From the NCBI GenBank assembly GCA_018335675.1, contig JAGXRQ010000059.1, positions 1 through 64,000 on the forward strand: 64,000 nucleotides of DNA. The letters are read 5' to 3'. Positions 42,995-51,165 of this stretch are shown one piece after another. The notes under the pieces were generated by a model. That model was not told the origin of the DNA. It saw nothing but the letters and a program-made list of their open reading frames with translations, and did not search any database. Numbering within the stretch: the first letter of the stretch is position 1; every line of letters begins with the position of its first letter. The position numbers and the translations under genes are program-made. This DNA comes from Bacteroidota bacterium (lineage in GTDB: Bacteria > Bacteroidota > Bacteroidia > Bacteroidales > UBA7960).

Positions 42995-45046
42995 TCCTAC
43001 TCTAATCCTTGCATCTACAGCCACAACCATATCTTCTTTTCCAAGCAATGGGTTTAGATCCATTTCCATTATTTCAGGAGCTGCATTGAGTAGTGCGGAA
43101 AGTCTTACCAAGACATCTGCGAAAATATTCTCATTAATCCCTTTTTGACCTCTTACGCCTTGAATAATTTTATAACCCTTTAAATTGCGAATCATAGACA
43201 AAGCATCATCATTGCTGATAGGAGAGAGGCGTGTTGAAACATCTTTTAAAACTTCAATAAAAATCCCGCCCATCCCGCATAGAATCATATGTCCGAATTT
43301 TTCTTCATATTTTGCACCCGCAAAAAGCTCAGTGCCGGAAAGCATTGGTTGTATTAATACGGCCGTGGTGTCTTTGATTTTAATCATTCTTTCAAATTCA
43401 GCTTTAACACTTTCAGCGTTCTTAACATTTAACACAACACCACCAACATCAGATTTATGAACGGGTCCAACTACTTTCATTACAACAGGATAGCCTAATC
43501 TTTCAGCAGCATCAATAGCATCTTCCAGTCTGCTTGCAACAGCCTCGCCTGCTCTTGGTATTCCGGCAGCATCCAGCAAGCCCTGTATAGCTTTAGGTTC
43601 AAGGTATCCATCTTTTGAGCTTTCAATTATCTCGCGAATCTTTGCTTTGTCAACTTTCGGAAGTTCTATTTTTTCAGGACTTGGAGCAGGAGTGTGATAA
43701 ACTCTTGCCAGTGCATTTCCTAGTGTAACTTCGTCGGGGAAAATTATTCTACCTTTTTCAATAAATGCATTTATTTCCTCTTTTGCAGTCAAAATACTAG
43801 GCAAAACAGGATAAACAGGTTTTTTACATTCCTTCATTTTTTTATCCAGAACATCATAAACATCGAAAACAGGGAATAATCCTGGTGTGCCGAATATTAC
43901 GGCCATCCCATCAATCTCATCAAACTTATTATCTACAAAATCAATAATTTTTCCTAGCTGTTCCGCATTGCCCGTTGCCAGAAAATCAATAGGATTTGCA
44001 ACTGACGAACCCGGGAAAAGATGAGTGAGAAGTTCTTTACTTGCCGGATTGTCGATATGAGGAACATTCATTCCACCATTTGATAAAGCGTCGGTAAGCA
44101 TAACCGCCGGACCGCCTGCGTGAGTTATTATTGCAATATTTTTACCTTTCAATTCAGGATGTAGGAAAACAGAAGCTACGGCAATAAGGTCTTCGCGACC
44201 ATAACATCTAACAATTCCTGCCTTGCGGAAAAGAGCATCTACAGCTACATCCGGACTGGCAAGTGCACCTGTATGCGACGACGCTGCGCGGCTGCCTGCA
44301 TCTGAGCTACCTGCTTTAACTGCAGCAATTTTACACCCTTTGCGAATAAGAGATGAAGCATGTTTTAGCAACATTTGAGGTTTAGCAACAGTCTCGATAT
44401 AAAGCAACTTAACTCTGGAACTTCTTTCAGGGTCAAAACTTTCATCTAAATATTTAAGAACTTCCTCAACTCCCATTTGGGCGCTGTTGCCCACTGAGAA
44501 AACATTAGCGAATGTCAGGCCTTTTGGAATTCCGGCTTCCATAATAAAGCATGCAGTAGCTCCGGAGCCTGAAATAAAATCGCAACCCTTTTCAGTAAGC
44601 TTTGGAATAGGGTAGGTGAAAATGCTATGGTGGTTTGGCGTAAGAATTCCAACGCAGTTTGGACCAATAAGAGAGCCATTTACACTATTAATAGTATCAA
44701 CAATTTGTTTTTCAAGTTTTGCGCCTTCTTCGCTCTCTTCACTGAATCCTGCTGAAAGAATAATAAATGCACGAGTATTTTTTTGTTTTGTGAGCAGCTC
44801 AACTGTTTCAGGTATAAATCGTGCAGCAATTGCAATTACAGCAAGATCAACTTCCGGCAAATCAGCAGGATTGCTGTAACTTTTAATGCCTTGAACTTCA
44901 CTTTCCTTCAAATTTGTCACATAAACATCACCTTTGAAATTACCGTCAATGATGTTTTTGAGGATTTTACCGCCCGGTTTTGTTACGTCGTTTGAACCGC
45001 CAATTACAACAATACTTTTTGGATTTATAAGTTGCTGATTTATCAT
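42989..45046 (-). CDS. Acetate-CoA ligase (ADP-forming), fused alpha-beta subunits
   Basis: A 685-residue ADP-forming acyl-CoA synthetase, which converts acyl-CoA, ADP and phosphate to the free acid, CoA and ATP. Domains in order: CoA-binding (about 5-125, VVIGGSNDVTKPGGKILKNI), a succinyl-CoA-ligase-like domain with LIGPNCVGIL and the phosphohistidine region SSHTGALASPDVAVDAL, a second flavodoxin-like domain (NIAIITHAGGPAVMLTDAL), and a C-terminal ATP-grasp domain (about 460-685, YPVVMKVVGPVHKSDVGGVVLNV, MDLNPLL). Subunits are fused in the order seen in archaeal and bacterial Acd-type enzymes. It can give substrate-level ATP from acetyl-CoA or other acyl-CoA in fermentation. Confidence 0.9.
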   Translation of the reverse strand: MINQQLINPKSIVVIGGSNDVTKPGGKILKNIIDGNFKGDVYVTNLKESEVQGIKSYSNPADLPEVDLAVIAIAARFIPETVELLTKQKNTRAFIILSAGFSEESEEGAKLEKQIVDTINSVNGSLIGPNCVGILTPNHHSIFTYPIPKLTEKGCDFISGSGATACFIMEAGIPKGLTFANVFSVGNSAQMGVEEVLKYLDESFDPERSSRVKLLYIETVAKPQMLLKHASSLIRKGCKIAAVKAGSSDAGSRAASSHTGALASPDVAVDALFRKAGIVRCYGREDLIAVASVFLHPELKGKNIAIITHAGGPAVMLTDALSNGGMNVPHIDNPASKELLTHLFPGSSVANPIDFLATGNAEQLGKIIDFVDNKFDEIDGMAVIFGTPGLFPVFDVYDVLDKKMKECKKPVYPVLPSILTAKEEINAFIEKGRIIFPDEVTLGNALARVYHTPAPSPEKIELPKVDKAKIREIIESSKDGYLEPKAIQGLLDAAGIPRAGEAVASRLEDAIDAAERLGYPVVMKVVGPVHKSDVGGVVLNVKNAESVKAEFERMIKIKDTTAVLIQPMLSGTELFAGAKYEEKFGHMILCGMGGIFIEVLKDVSTRLSPISNDDALSMIRNLKGYKIIQGVRGQKGINENIFADVLVRLSALLNAAPEIMEMDLNPLLGKEDMVVAVDARIRVGS

Positions 45047-45195
45047 GATTTATAAATTTGGTTTTTGCAAAAATGGTATTAGAAAAATTTTCGCTAATGT
45101 ATAAAAAATCTTATGTTTTTAATTGGTTTTGTTGATTTTTATTATGATTTTGAAATGCAAGAAATGGATAGCTATATTTGATTCGCTTTTTTTAT

Positions 45196-45349
45196 CCACG
45201 CAAAATACGCAAAGTTAAAAACATGCAAAAATCGCTAAGACTTATGACTATGATTATTCAGGTTTTGATATATTACAATAATTTACAATACACATCTTGT
45301 TAATTGGTTTGGTGATATTTTGCGTTTATATTTTGCGTATTTTGCGTGG
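45196..45349. repeat. 18-bp perfect inverted repeat flanking 118 bp, MITE-like
   Basis: CCACGCAAAATACGCAAA (45196-45213) is exactly reverse-complementary to TTTGCGTATTTTGCGTGG (45332-45349). The 118 bp between them hold no ORF. The whole lies in the 360-bp gap between the acyl-CoA synthetase start and nth, where I see no gene. It could be a small non-autonomous mobile element or a very long hairpin. No target-site duplication is evident around the ends. Confidence 0.7.
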
Positions 45350-45406
45350 AACTTTTAAATTAATGCACGAATTTCTTATTTATGATTTTATAAATTATAT
45401 CTACAT

Positions 45407-46048
45407 ATGACTAAAGCACAGCGTTTCAAATATATTCTGGATTATTTCTCCAAAAACCAACCGGTTGCTGAAACCGAATTGAGATATAAAGATCCTTACC
45501 AGTTGATTGTTGCAGTGATTTTGTCTGCTCAATGCACAGATAAGCGAGTAAATATTATTACTCCACCTTTTTTTGAAAGATTTCCTATTGCAGAAGCACT
45601 TGCGGTTGCATCTCAGGATGAAGTTTTTGAATACATTAAAACTTGTTCATATCCTAACAGCAAAGCAAAAAATCTTTTAGGAATGGCGAAAAAGCTGACA
45701 GAAGAATTCAAAGGAATTGTTCCGGACGATGTAAGTGAGCTTATGAAGTTACCCGGAGTAGGTAGGAAAACGGCCAATGTTATAGCTTCTGTAGTTTACA
45801 ATAAGCCAACTTTAGCTGTTGATACTCATGTTTTCAGAGTTTCTGCAAGATTAGGACTTACTGCCAATGCAAAAACCCCATTTGAGACAGAAAAACAGCT
45901 TTTAAAATACATTCCCGAAAATCAGGTTTCAATAGCACACCATTTGCTGATACTGCACGGAAGATATATTTGTGTAGCACGTAAGCCAAAGTGTGGGGAG
46001 TGTCCGTTTGTGGAGGTTTGTAGGTATTATGAGGGTATAAGGGTATAA
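45407..46048 (+). CDS. nth: Endonuclease III (DNA glycosylase/AP lyase)
   Basis: A 213-residue base-excision repair enzyme removing oxidised pyrimidines. The helix-hairpin-helix motif is LMKLPGVGRKTANVIAS, with the catalytic Lys in GRKTAN, and the Asp lies in LAVDTHVFRV. The C-terminal 4Fe-4S cluster motif is C-x6-C-x2-C-x5-C (CVARKPKCGECPFVEVC). The last residues (YEGIRV) and the TAA stop are encoded by the first two GGGTATAA octamers of a tandem array, so the original C-terminus may have been altered after the cluster. All catalytic parts are intact. Confidence 0.95.
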   Translation: MTKAQRFKYILDYFSKNQPVAETELRYKDPYQLIVAVILSAQCTDKRVNIITPPFFERFPIAEALAVASQDEVFEYIKTCSYPNSKAKNLLGMAKKLTEEFKGIVPDDVSELMKLPGVGRKTANVIASVVYNKPTLAVDTHVFRVSARLGLTANAKTPFETEKQLLKYIPENQVSIAHHLLILHGRYICVARKPKCGECPFVEVCRYYEGIRV

Positions 46049-46088
46049 GGGTATAAGGGTATAAGGGTATAAGGGTATAAGGGTATAG
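46033..46088. repeat. GGGTATAA octamer array, six units plus a partial seventh
   Basis: GGGTATAA occurs six times without change from 46033 to 46080, followed by GGGTATAGG. The nth stop codon (46046-46048) is the TAA of the second unit. Eight is not a multiple of three, and each unit carries TAA, so the array soon closes the plus frames. Confidence 0.95.
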
Positions 46089-46093
46089 GTTAA

Positions 46094-46117
46094 TGTGCAA
46101 ATATGCCAATGTGCCAA
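46094..46117. repeat. TGTGCCAA octamer array, three units
   Basis: TGTGCAAA, TATGCCAA and TGTGCCAA follow one another at 46094-46117, just after the GGGTATAA array and 15 bp before the hairpin element. Confidence 0.8.
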
Positions 46118-46132
46118 TGAGATTTGAGCGTA

Positions 46133-46154
46133 ATTCCGACCGTGAGGGAGGGAT
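46133..46154 (+). repeat. 22-nt hairpin element (copy A): GUGA loop with tandem G.A mismatches
   Basis: The plus strand reads ATTCC-GA-CC-GTGA-GG-GA-GGGAT. ATTCC pairs with GGGAT (one G.T), the opposed GA/GA steps form tandem G.A mismatches, CC pairs with GG, and the loop is GTGA (GNRA type). ATCCCGTT continues as in the copy at 62513. The two copies differ by a compensatory pair, so the structure is probably conserved. Confidence 0.7.
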
Positions 46155-46176
46155 CCCGTTGTTCCATGCACCCGTC

Positions 46177-46216
46177 ATCCCGACCGGCCTGTACTGAGCG
46201 AAGTCGAAGTTGGGAT
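46177..46216. repeat. Palindromic intergenic element, 8-bp stem
   Basis: ATCCCGAC (46177-46184) pairs with GTTGGGAT (46209-46216), with one G.T pair. The loop contains TACTGAGCGAAGTCGAAG, a motif I recall from intergenic repeats in many bacterial genomes. It lies between copy A of the 22-nt hairpin and the 35-bp units. Confidence 0.6.
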
Positions 46217-46245
46217 CTTCCGGAAAAAGAGCATTAAACCTGAAG

Positions 46246-46397
46246 CTGGAAATCCCTATCGGGAGTTTCCAGTTCTAGCGTGAGGAACTTCCAGCTTCAG
46301 CGCTAGCGGAACTGGAAGCTTCCAATGAGAGAGTCCCGAACCGGAATTGGAAGCTTCCGACGAAAAAGCACCGAACCCGAAGCTGGAAACTTCAGGG
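46246..46397. repeat. Complex repeat: hairpins and 35-36-bp tandem units with GGAAGCTTCC
   Basis: CTGGAAA (46246) pairs with TTTCCAG (46266-46272) around CCC-TATC-GGG. GTTC and GAAC flank TAGCGTGAG next. From 46308 two tandem units of 35 and 36 bp (GGAAYTGGAAGCTTCC..., ...CCGAACC) and a partial third (GAAGCTGGAAACTTCAGGG) repeat. The ORF track start for bcp at 46347 lies inside these units and is not a real start. The gap 46049-46487 holds no gene. Confidence 0.75.
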
Positions 46398-46487
46398 TTT
46401 TTAAATAACCCCTTTGAACATCATAATACCTCTTTTGTTATAATTGTAAAATCAACAATAAAAAAAAAGCATCAAAACTATAAAAAC

Positions 46488-46943
46488 ATGACACAATTAA
46501 AAATTGGAGATAAAGCCCCTGAATTTTCAGGGAAAGACCAAAACGGAAATCTTATTTCACTTAAAGATTTTAAAGGGAAGAAGGTTGTTATATACTTTTA
46601 TCCAAAGGATAACACTCCGGGCTGTTCTGCTCAGGCCTGTAATTTAAGAGATAACTATGATAGCTTGATGAAGCAGGGATATGTTATTATTGGTGTTAGT
46701 AAAGACAGTCAGAAATCTCATCAAAAATTTATTGAGAAATTTGATTTACCATTTCCGCTTATTGCTGATGAGGATAAAGTGATTCTGAATCAGTTTGGTG
46801 TTTGGGGTCCAAAGAAATTTATGGGAAGGGTTAGTGATGGAATTCATAGGACAACATTTGTTATTGATGAGAAAGGAATGATTTCTGAAATAATTCAGAA
46901 GGTTGATACTGAGGAGCATACAAGTCAGATTCTGAAAAATTAG
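46488..46943 (+). CDS. bcp: Thiol peroxidase, Bcp/PrxQ type
   Basis: A 151-residue atypical 2-Cys peroxiredoxin reducing H2O2 and organic hydroperoxides with thioredoxin. KIGDKAPEFSGKDQNGN opens the fold, and the peroxidatic site YPKDNTPGCSAQACNLRD shows Cys46 and the resolving Cys51 five residues on, typical of the BCP group. VIIGVSKDSQKSHQKF and GRVSDGIHRTTFVIDEKG complete the family pattern. The ORF track start at 46347 adds 47 residues from the repeat cluster; the ATG at 46488 gives the normal length. Confidence 0.95.
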   Translation: MTQLKIGDKAPEFSGKDQNGNLISLKDFKGKKVVIYFYPKDNTPGCSAQACNLRDNYDSLMKQGYVIIGVSKDSQKSHQKFIEKFDLPFPLIADEDKVILNQFGVWGPKKFMGRVSDGIHRTTFVIDEKGMISEIIQKVDTEEHTSQILKN

Positions 46944-46963
46944 AAATTAAAATCATAATGCTT

Positions 46964-46971
46964 TATCTTTG
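46964..46971 (+). promoter_or_regulatory. Candidate -7 box (TATCTTTG) for the TPR-CHAT gene
   Basis: TATCTTTG matches TAnnTTTG and lies 22 bp before the ATG at 46993. It covers the TTG start at 46969 used by the ORF track, so it supports the later ATG. No TTG is seen at -33. Confidence 0.45.
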
Positions 46972-46992
46972 GCAATAAAAAAGATAGGCAAT

Positions 46993-49893
46993 ATGAAGTC
47001 CTTGTTTATTTTAATATTGATAGCGTCATTAGGTTGTAATTTATACAGTCAGGATTGGCGCTATTTTGATTCTCTTCGTGTTGAAAGCCAGACAGTAAAG
47101 AAAGTTGACTCTGCAATTAATTATGGTGAGAAAGCTTTGGAGTTATATACATCAGCATATGGCGAGAATGATACTGTTTATGCTGGTTTGCTTCGCGTTA
47201 TGATGGATTTGCATCAAAGTGCAAAACAATTTTCTCAGGCAGAATTTTATGGAGTGAAAGAATTGAATATAAGAGAAAGAGTTGAGGGTAAATCTACTGC
47301 AAATTATATTGCCGCATGTAATAATCTTGCACTACTGTATAAGGAATTAGGCAATTATTCGCTTGCAGAACCATTATATATTGAGTTTAAAGAACTTGTC
47401 GAGAATTTATACGGAAAAGAACATGAAGAATACGCTGCATCATGCAATAATTTGGCAACTTTTTACCGAGCATTGGGAAGACTATCAGAAGCTGAGCCTT
47501 TATTGATTGAAGCCAGAGAAATTTATGAAAAGCTTTTTGGGAAAGAACATACATCTTATCTTATAATTACAAATAATCTTGGAGGATTATATAGGGCAAA
47601 AGGTAATTATGGAGCTGCGGAGGTTTGTTATACCGAAGTAAAGTCGATTAGAGAAAAACTTCTTGGTAATGAAAATATAGATTATGGGGTGAGTTGTAAC
47701 AATCTCGCTTTGTTATACAGAACAATGGGAAATTATTCAGCTGCGGAACCATTATATATAGAAACAAAAAACATTTTTGAAAAATTACTTGGCAAGCATC
47801 ATCCTTATTATCACTCAATAAATAATAATTTGGCTCTGTTATACAGAACCACAGGCAAGTATGATGAAGCAGAACCCATACTCCTGGAAGCTAAAGAGAT
47901 TTATGAAAAAATATATGGAAAAGAGCATCCAATGTACGCCCAGAGTTGCAATAATCTTGGGGTTTTCTACCGCACTGTTGGTAAATATGATGAAGCAGAG
48001 CCATTGCTGATTGAGTCACGTGAGCTTTATGCGAAAATTCTTGGCAATGAACATTATGATTATGCAAGAAGCTGTACTAATCTGGGTGAAGTATTAAGAA
48101 TCAAAGGGCGATATAAAGATGCTGAAGCGTTATTGATTGAAGCAAAAGCTATTGAAGAAATGGTGCTAGGGAAGGACCATCCTGATTATGCTCAAAGTTG
48201 TCATAACTTGGCCGTTTTGTATGATAACATTGGAGATTATAATTCTTCTAAAAATCTTTTCAATGAGAGCATTGATGTTAAAAACAAAAACATAATTAAA
48301 AACTTCACCTTCCTATCTGAAAGAGAAAAGGAAATGTACTTTAAAACGCAGTCGCCTTTTTTCTCCGATTTTTATTCATTTGCCTTCAGGAATAAAGAAA
48401 AAGATAAAACTATTACTGAACTTGTATATAATAATGTGCTGAGAACAAAAGGATTATTACTTAAATCATCTACTGCGATGAGAACAGCTATAATGAGCAG
48501 TGGAGATAGCGAGTTGATTAAACTTTACGAAAAATGGATAGAGCTTAATGTTGAGATTTCAAAGATATATTCAACAGAGGTTTCTAAAAGAAATATTGAT
48601 GTATCCATAATTGAAGAAAGGGCAAATGAAATTGAAAAAGAATTGGTGAAAAGATCTCAATCATTTAGCGATTTTGATAATTTGCAAAATATTACATGGA
48701 GAAACGTGAAGTCTGGCTTGAAGAAAGGAGAATCAGCAATTGAATTTTTGCATTTTTCACAAAGAAACAATAATGATGACGTGCAATATTATGCATTGAT
48801 AATAAAGCATAATAGCAAGTGTCCTGAAATGTTTTATTTATTTGATGAATCTGAGCTTAGAAGTATAATTGAAGAAGCATCTGTGAATAGTTTGCACAAG
48901 ATAAATTCGGTTTATGGTAAGAATGAAGAGTTTAATAATAAGCTATATAATTTGATTTGGAAGCCAATGGAATCCAAGCTAAAAGCAACAAAAAAGGTTT
49001 TTATTTCTCCATCAGGGTTGCTTCATAAAATATCTTTTGCTGCGATTGCAAAATCAGAGAATGTTTATTTATGTGATCTTTATGATTTGAATAATTTGTC
49101 AGGTACCGTTAACATTGCGTATTCAAACGAGTTTGTATTTGATAAATCTATTGAAATAAGTCTTTTTGGAGGCGTAAATTACAATTCAACCCCTAATGAT
49201 AAGGAAGTTTGGGAGTACCTTGAAGGCACAAAAAGTGAGGTTGTTAGGATTAGTGATATCTTGAGAAAAGATAATTATAATGTTAATTTTTTCTTGGAAA
49301 ATGAAGCTTCAGAAGAAAATCTTAAACAGTATTCAGGCAATATTTTACACATTGCAACACATGGATTTTTCTATCCTGATCCGGAAGAAGTAATACGCAT
49401 GAATGCTTTGGAAATAAAAAAGGGCGATGTAATGTTTAGAGGCACAAATCAAGGGTTTGGAGTGTGGACATATATGAATAGCACTAACCCGCTTATGCGC
49501 TCAGGGCTTGCTTTAGCGGGAGCAAATAGTGTATGGTCAAAACAATTGGCCGATAGTGAAAATGATGGAGTACTTACAGCACAAGAAGTAACAAATCTTG
49601 ACTTAAGTAATACAGGGCTGGTTGTTTTATCTGCTTGCGAAACCGGACTTGGAGATATAAAAGACAGCGAAGGAGTTTATGGGTTACAAAGAGCTTTCAA
49701 AATGGCCGGAGCCAAAATGATTATTATGAGTTTATGGCAGGTTCCGGATAAAGAAACTGAAGAGTTTATGACATTGTTTTATTCGAATCTTATAATGAAC
49801 AATGATGTTAAAGCCTCTTTTAACCTTACTCAGAAGGAAATGCGTAAAAAATATGATCCGTTTTATTGGGCTGCATTTGTTTTGTTGGAGTAA
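46993..49893 (+). CDS. Exported TPR-CHAT domain protein
   Basis: A 966-residue protein with a signal peptide (MKSLFILILIASLGCNLYSQ). From about residue 25 to 440 there are about nine tetratricopeptide repeats of 42-residue period (NNLALLYKELGNYSLAEPLYIE..., kinesin-light-chain style). A linker of helices follows, and the C-terminal 270 or so residues form a CHAT (caspase-like) domain. The His of the dyad is in ILHIATHGFFYPDP, and the Cys is in LVVLSACETGLGDIKDSEGV, followed by the typical LQRAFKMAGAKMIIMSLWQVPD. Both dyad residues are present. The GC in the signal (SLGC) could make it a lipoprotein. Its target is unknown. Confidence 0.9.
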   Translation: MKSLFILILIASLGCNLYSQDWRYFDSLRVESQTVKKVDSAINYGEKALELYTSAYGENDTVYAGLLRVMMDLHQSAKQFSQAEFYGVKELNIRERVEGKSTANYIAACNNLALLYKELGNYSLAEPLYIEFKELVENLYGKEHEEYAASCNNLATFYRALGRLSEAEPLLIEAREIYEKLFGKEHTSYLIITNNLGGLYRAKGNYGAAEVCYTEVKSIREKLLGNENIDYGVSCNNLALLYRTMGNYSAAEPLYIETKNIFEKLLGKHHPYYHSINNNLALLYRTTGKYDEAEPILLEAKEIYEKIYGKEHPMYAQSCNNLGVFYRTVGKYDEAEPLLIESRELYAKILGNEHYDYARSCTNLGEVLRIKGRYKDAEALLIEAKAIEEMVLGKDHPDYAQSCHNLAVLYDNIGDYNSSKNLFNESIDVKNKNIIKNFTFLSEREKEMYFKTQSPFFSDFYSFAFRNKEKDKTITELVYNNVLRTKGLLLKSSTAMRTAIMSSGDSELIKLYEKWIELNVEISKIYSTEVSKRNIDVSIIEERANEIEKELVKRSQSFSDFDNLQNITWRNVKSGLKKGESAIEFLHFSQRNNNDDVQYYALIIKHNSKCPEMFYLFDESELRSIIEEASVNSLHKINSVYGKNEEFNNKLYNLIWKPMESKLKATKKVFISPSGLLHKISFAAIAKSENVYLCDLYDLNNLSGTVNIAYSNEFVFDKSIEISLFGGVNYNSTPNDKEVWEYLEGTKSEVVRISDILRKDNYNVNFFLENEASEENLKQYSGNILHIATHGFFYPDPEEVIRMNALEIKKGDVMFRGTNQGFGVWTYMNSTNPLMRSGLALAGANSVWSKQLADSENDGVLTAQEVTNLDLSNTGLVVLSACETGLGDIKDSEGVYGLQRAFKMAGAKMIIMSLWQVPDKETEEFMTLFYSNLIMNNDVKASFNLTQKEMRKKYDPFYWAAFVLLE

Positions 49894-49984
49894 TCTGTTT
49901 TGATTGTTAAATAATTTACTTTTGGGAAAAAATTTATTTTTCATAGTGATTTAATGAATTAACTTTATGAAAATTTTCGAGATA

Positions 49985-50016
49985 TTGTTTTTGAATAAAA
50001 AATAATATTAATTTTG
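49985..50016 (+). promoter_or_regulatory. Candidate promoter of recA
   Basis: TTG at 49985-49987 is followed by 21 bp and TAATTTTG at 50009-50016, an exact TAnnTTTG. Transcription would start near 50023, giving a leader of about 47 nt. I saw no clear LexA-type palindrome beside it. Confidence 0.6.
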
Positions 50017-50069
50017 AGCCGCAAAATATATAGACAAATACTTAAACTAAATAGATAAAAATTTGAATT

Positions 50070-51092
50070 ATGAGTAAAGAAAAAGAAAAAGCATCGAATG
50101 TGAATGCGGAAAAGATGAAAGCCCTTCAGCTTACTATGGATAAAATCGAGAAGTCGTATGGTAAAGGTTCAATTATGAAGCTGGGAGATTCAGTTGTGGA
50201 GCCTGTAGAAAGTATATCTACCGGATCTTTATCTCTTGATATTGCATTAGGAACGGGCGGTTTGCCAAGAGGTAGAGTGGTTGAGATTTACGGACCTGAA
50301 TCGTCTGGTAAAACAACTTTGGCTATACATGCAATTGCATCTACTCAAAAAGCCGGTGGAATTGCTGCTTTCATTGATGCAGAGCATGCATTTGACAGTA
50401 CCTATGCAAAAGGGCTAGGGGTTGATATTGAAAATCTTTTAATTAGTCAGCCCGACAATGGTGAACAAGCTTTAGAAATAACTGAAAACCTTATTCGTTC
50501 AGGTGCAATCGATATTATAGTTATCGACTCTGTTGCTGCTCTTACTCCAAAGAGTGAGATTGAAGGTGAAATGGGCGATTCTAAGATGGGTTTGCAGGCA
50601 AGATTAATGTCGCAGGCACTTAGAAAACTTACAGGTACAATCAACAAAACCGGTTGTTGCTGTATTTTTATTAATCAGCTAAGAGAAAAAATCGGTGTTA
50701 TGTTTGGCAACCCTGAAACAACCACAGGCGGTAATGCACTTAAATTTTATGCTTCTGTAAGATTGGATATCCGCAGAATTTCCCAGATAAAAGAAGGAGA
50801 CCACGCAGTTGGTAACCGTACAAGGGTTAAAGTTGTTAAAAACAAACTTGCTCCACCCTTCCGTCAGGCTGAATTCGATATCATATACGGACAGGGCATT
50901 TCTAAAACAGGAGAAATAATAGACCTCGCAGTAGATCATAACATTATAAAGAAAGCCGGATCATGGTTTAGCTACGGAGAAACTAAACTTGGACAAGGCC
51001 GTGACGCAGTTAAACAGTTATTAACTGATAATATTGAACTTGCAGAAGAACTCGAACTAAAAGTTAAAGAAGTTTTAAAAGTAGTAAAGTAG
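50070..51092 (+). CDS. recA: Recombinase A
   Basis: A 340-residue RecA, the ATP-dependent strand-exchange protein of homologous recombination. Walker A is [11 protein letters not shown], and the catalytic Glu and Asp lie in [10 protein letters not shown] and [22 protein letters not shown]. Loop 2 follows [42 protein letters not shown]. Length is slightly short of E. coli RecA because the acidic tail is reduced. A strong hairpin follows the stop. Confidence 0.98.
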   Translation: MSKEKEKASNVNAEKMKALQLTMDKIEKSYGKGSIMKLGDSVVEPVESISTGSLSLDIALGTGGLPRGRVVEIYGPESSGKTTLAIHAIASTQKAGGIAAFIDAEHAFDSTYAKGLGVDIENLLISQPDNGEQALEITENLIRSGAIDIIVIDSVAALTPKSEIEGEMGDSKMGLQARLMSQALRKLTGTINKTGCCCIFINQLREKIGVMFGNPETTTGGNALKFYASVRLDIRRISQIKEGDHAVGNRTRVKVVKNKLAPPFRQAEFDIIYGQGISKTGEIIDLAVDHNIIKKAGSWFSYGETKLGQGRDAVKQLLTDNIELAEELELKVKEVLKVVK

Positions 51093-51109
51093 TATACCTT
51101 AGTTAAAAT

Positions 51110-51143
51110 AAGAGGCTGTTGTGTTTTATCACAACAGCCTCTT
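51110..51143. terminator. Strong terminator hairpin after recA
   Basis: AAGAGGCTGTTGTG-type sequence pairs with CACAACAGCCTCTT, giving a perfect 14-bp stem (51110-51123 with 51130-51143) and a 6-nt loop TTTTAT. On the plus strand TTCG follows. It lies 17 bp after the recA stop and 22 bp from the stop of the convergent lipoprotein, so it can serve both. Confidence 0.85.
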
Positions 51144-51165
51144 TCGTTATATCTTAATCTAAAAC

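Noticed and set aside
45858-46178. Minus-strand ORFs with LYPYTLIPLYPYTLIP repeats (45858-46178 and 45929-46171)
   Set aside because: They are translations of the GGGTATAA array and the 3' end of nth on the opposite strand.
46033-46397. Repeat cluster considered as a CRISPR array
   Set aside because: Units are 7-8 bp or 35 bp without unique spacers of constant length, and no cas genes lie nearby.
46347-46487. N-terminal extension of bcp in the ORF track
   Set aside because: Coded by the 35-bp repeat units; the normal peroxiredoxin length starts at 46488.
46993-49893. TPR-CHAT protein as part of a CRISPR or gasdermin defence system
   Set aside because: It has a signal peptide and its neighbours are bcp and recA; no effector, cas or gasdermin gene is present.
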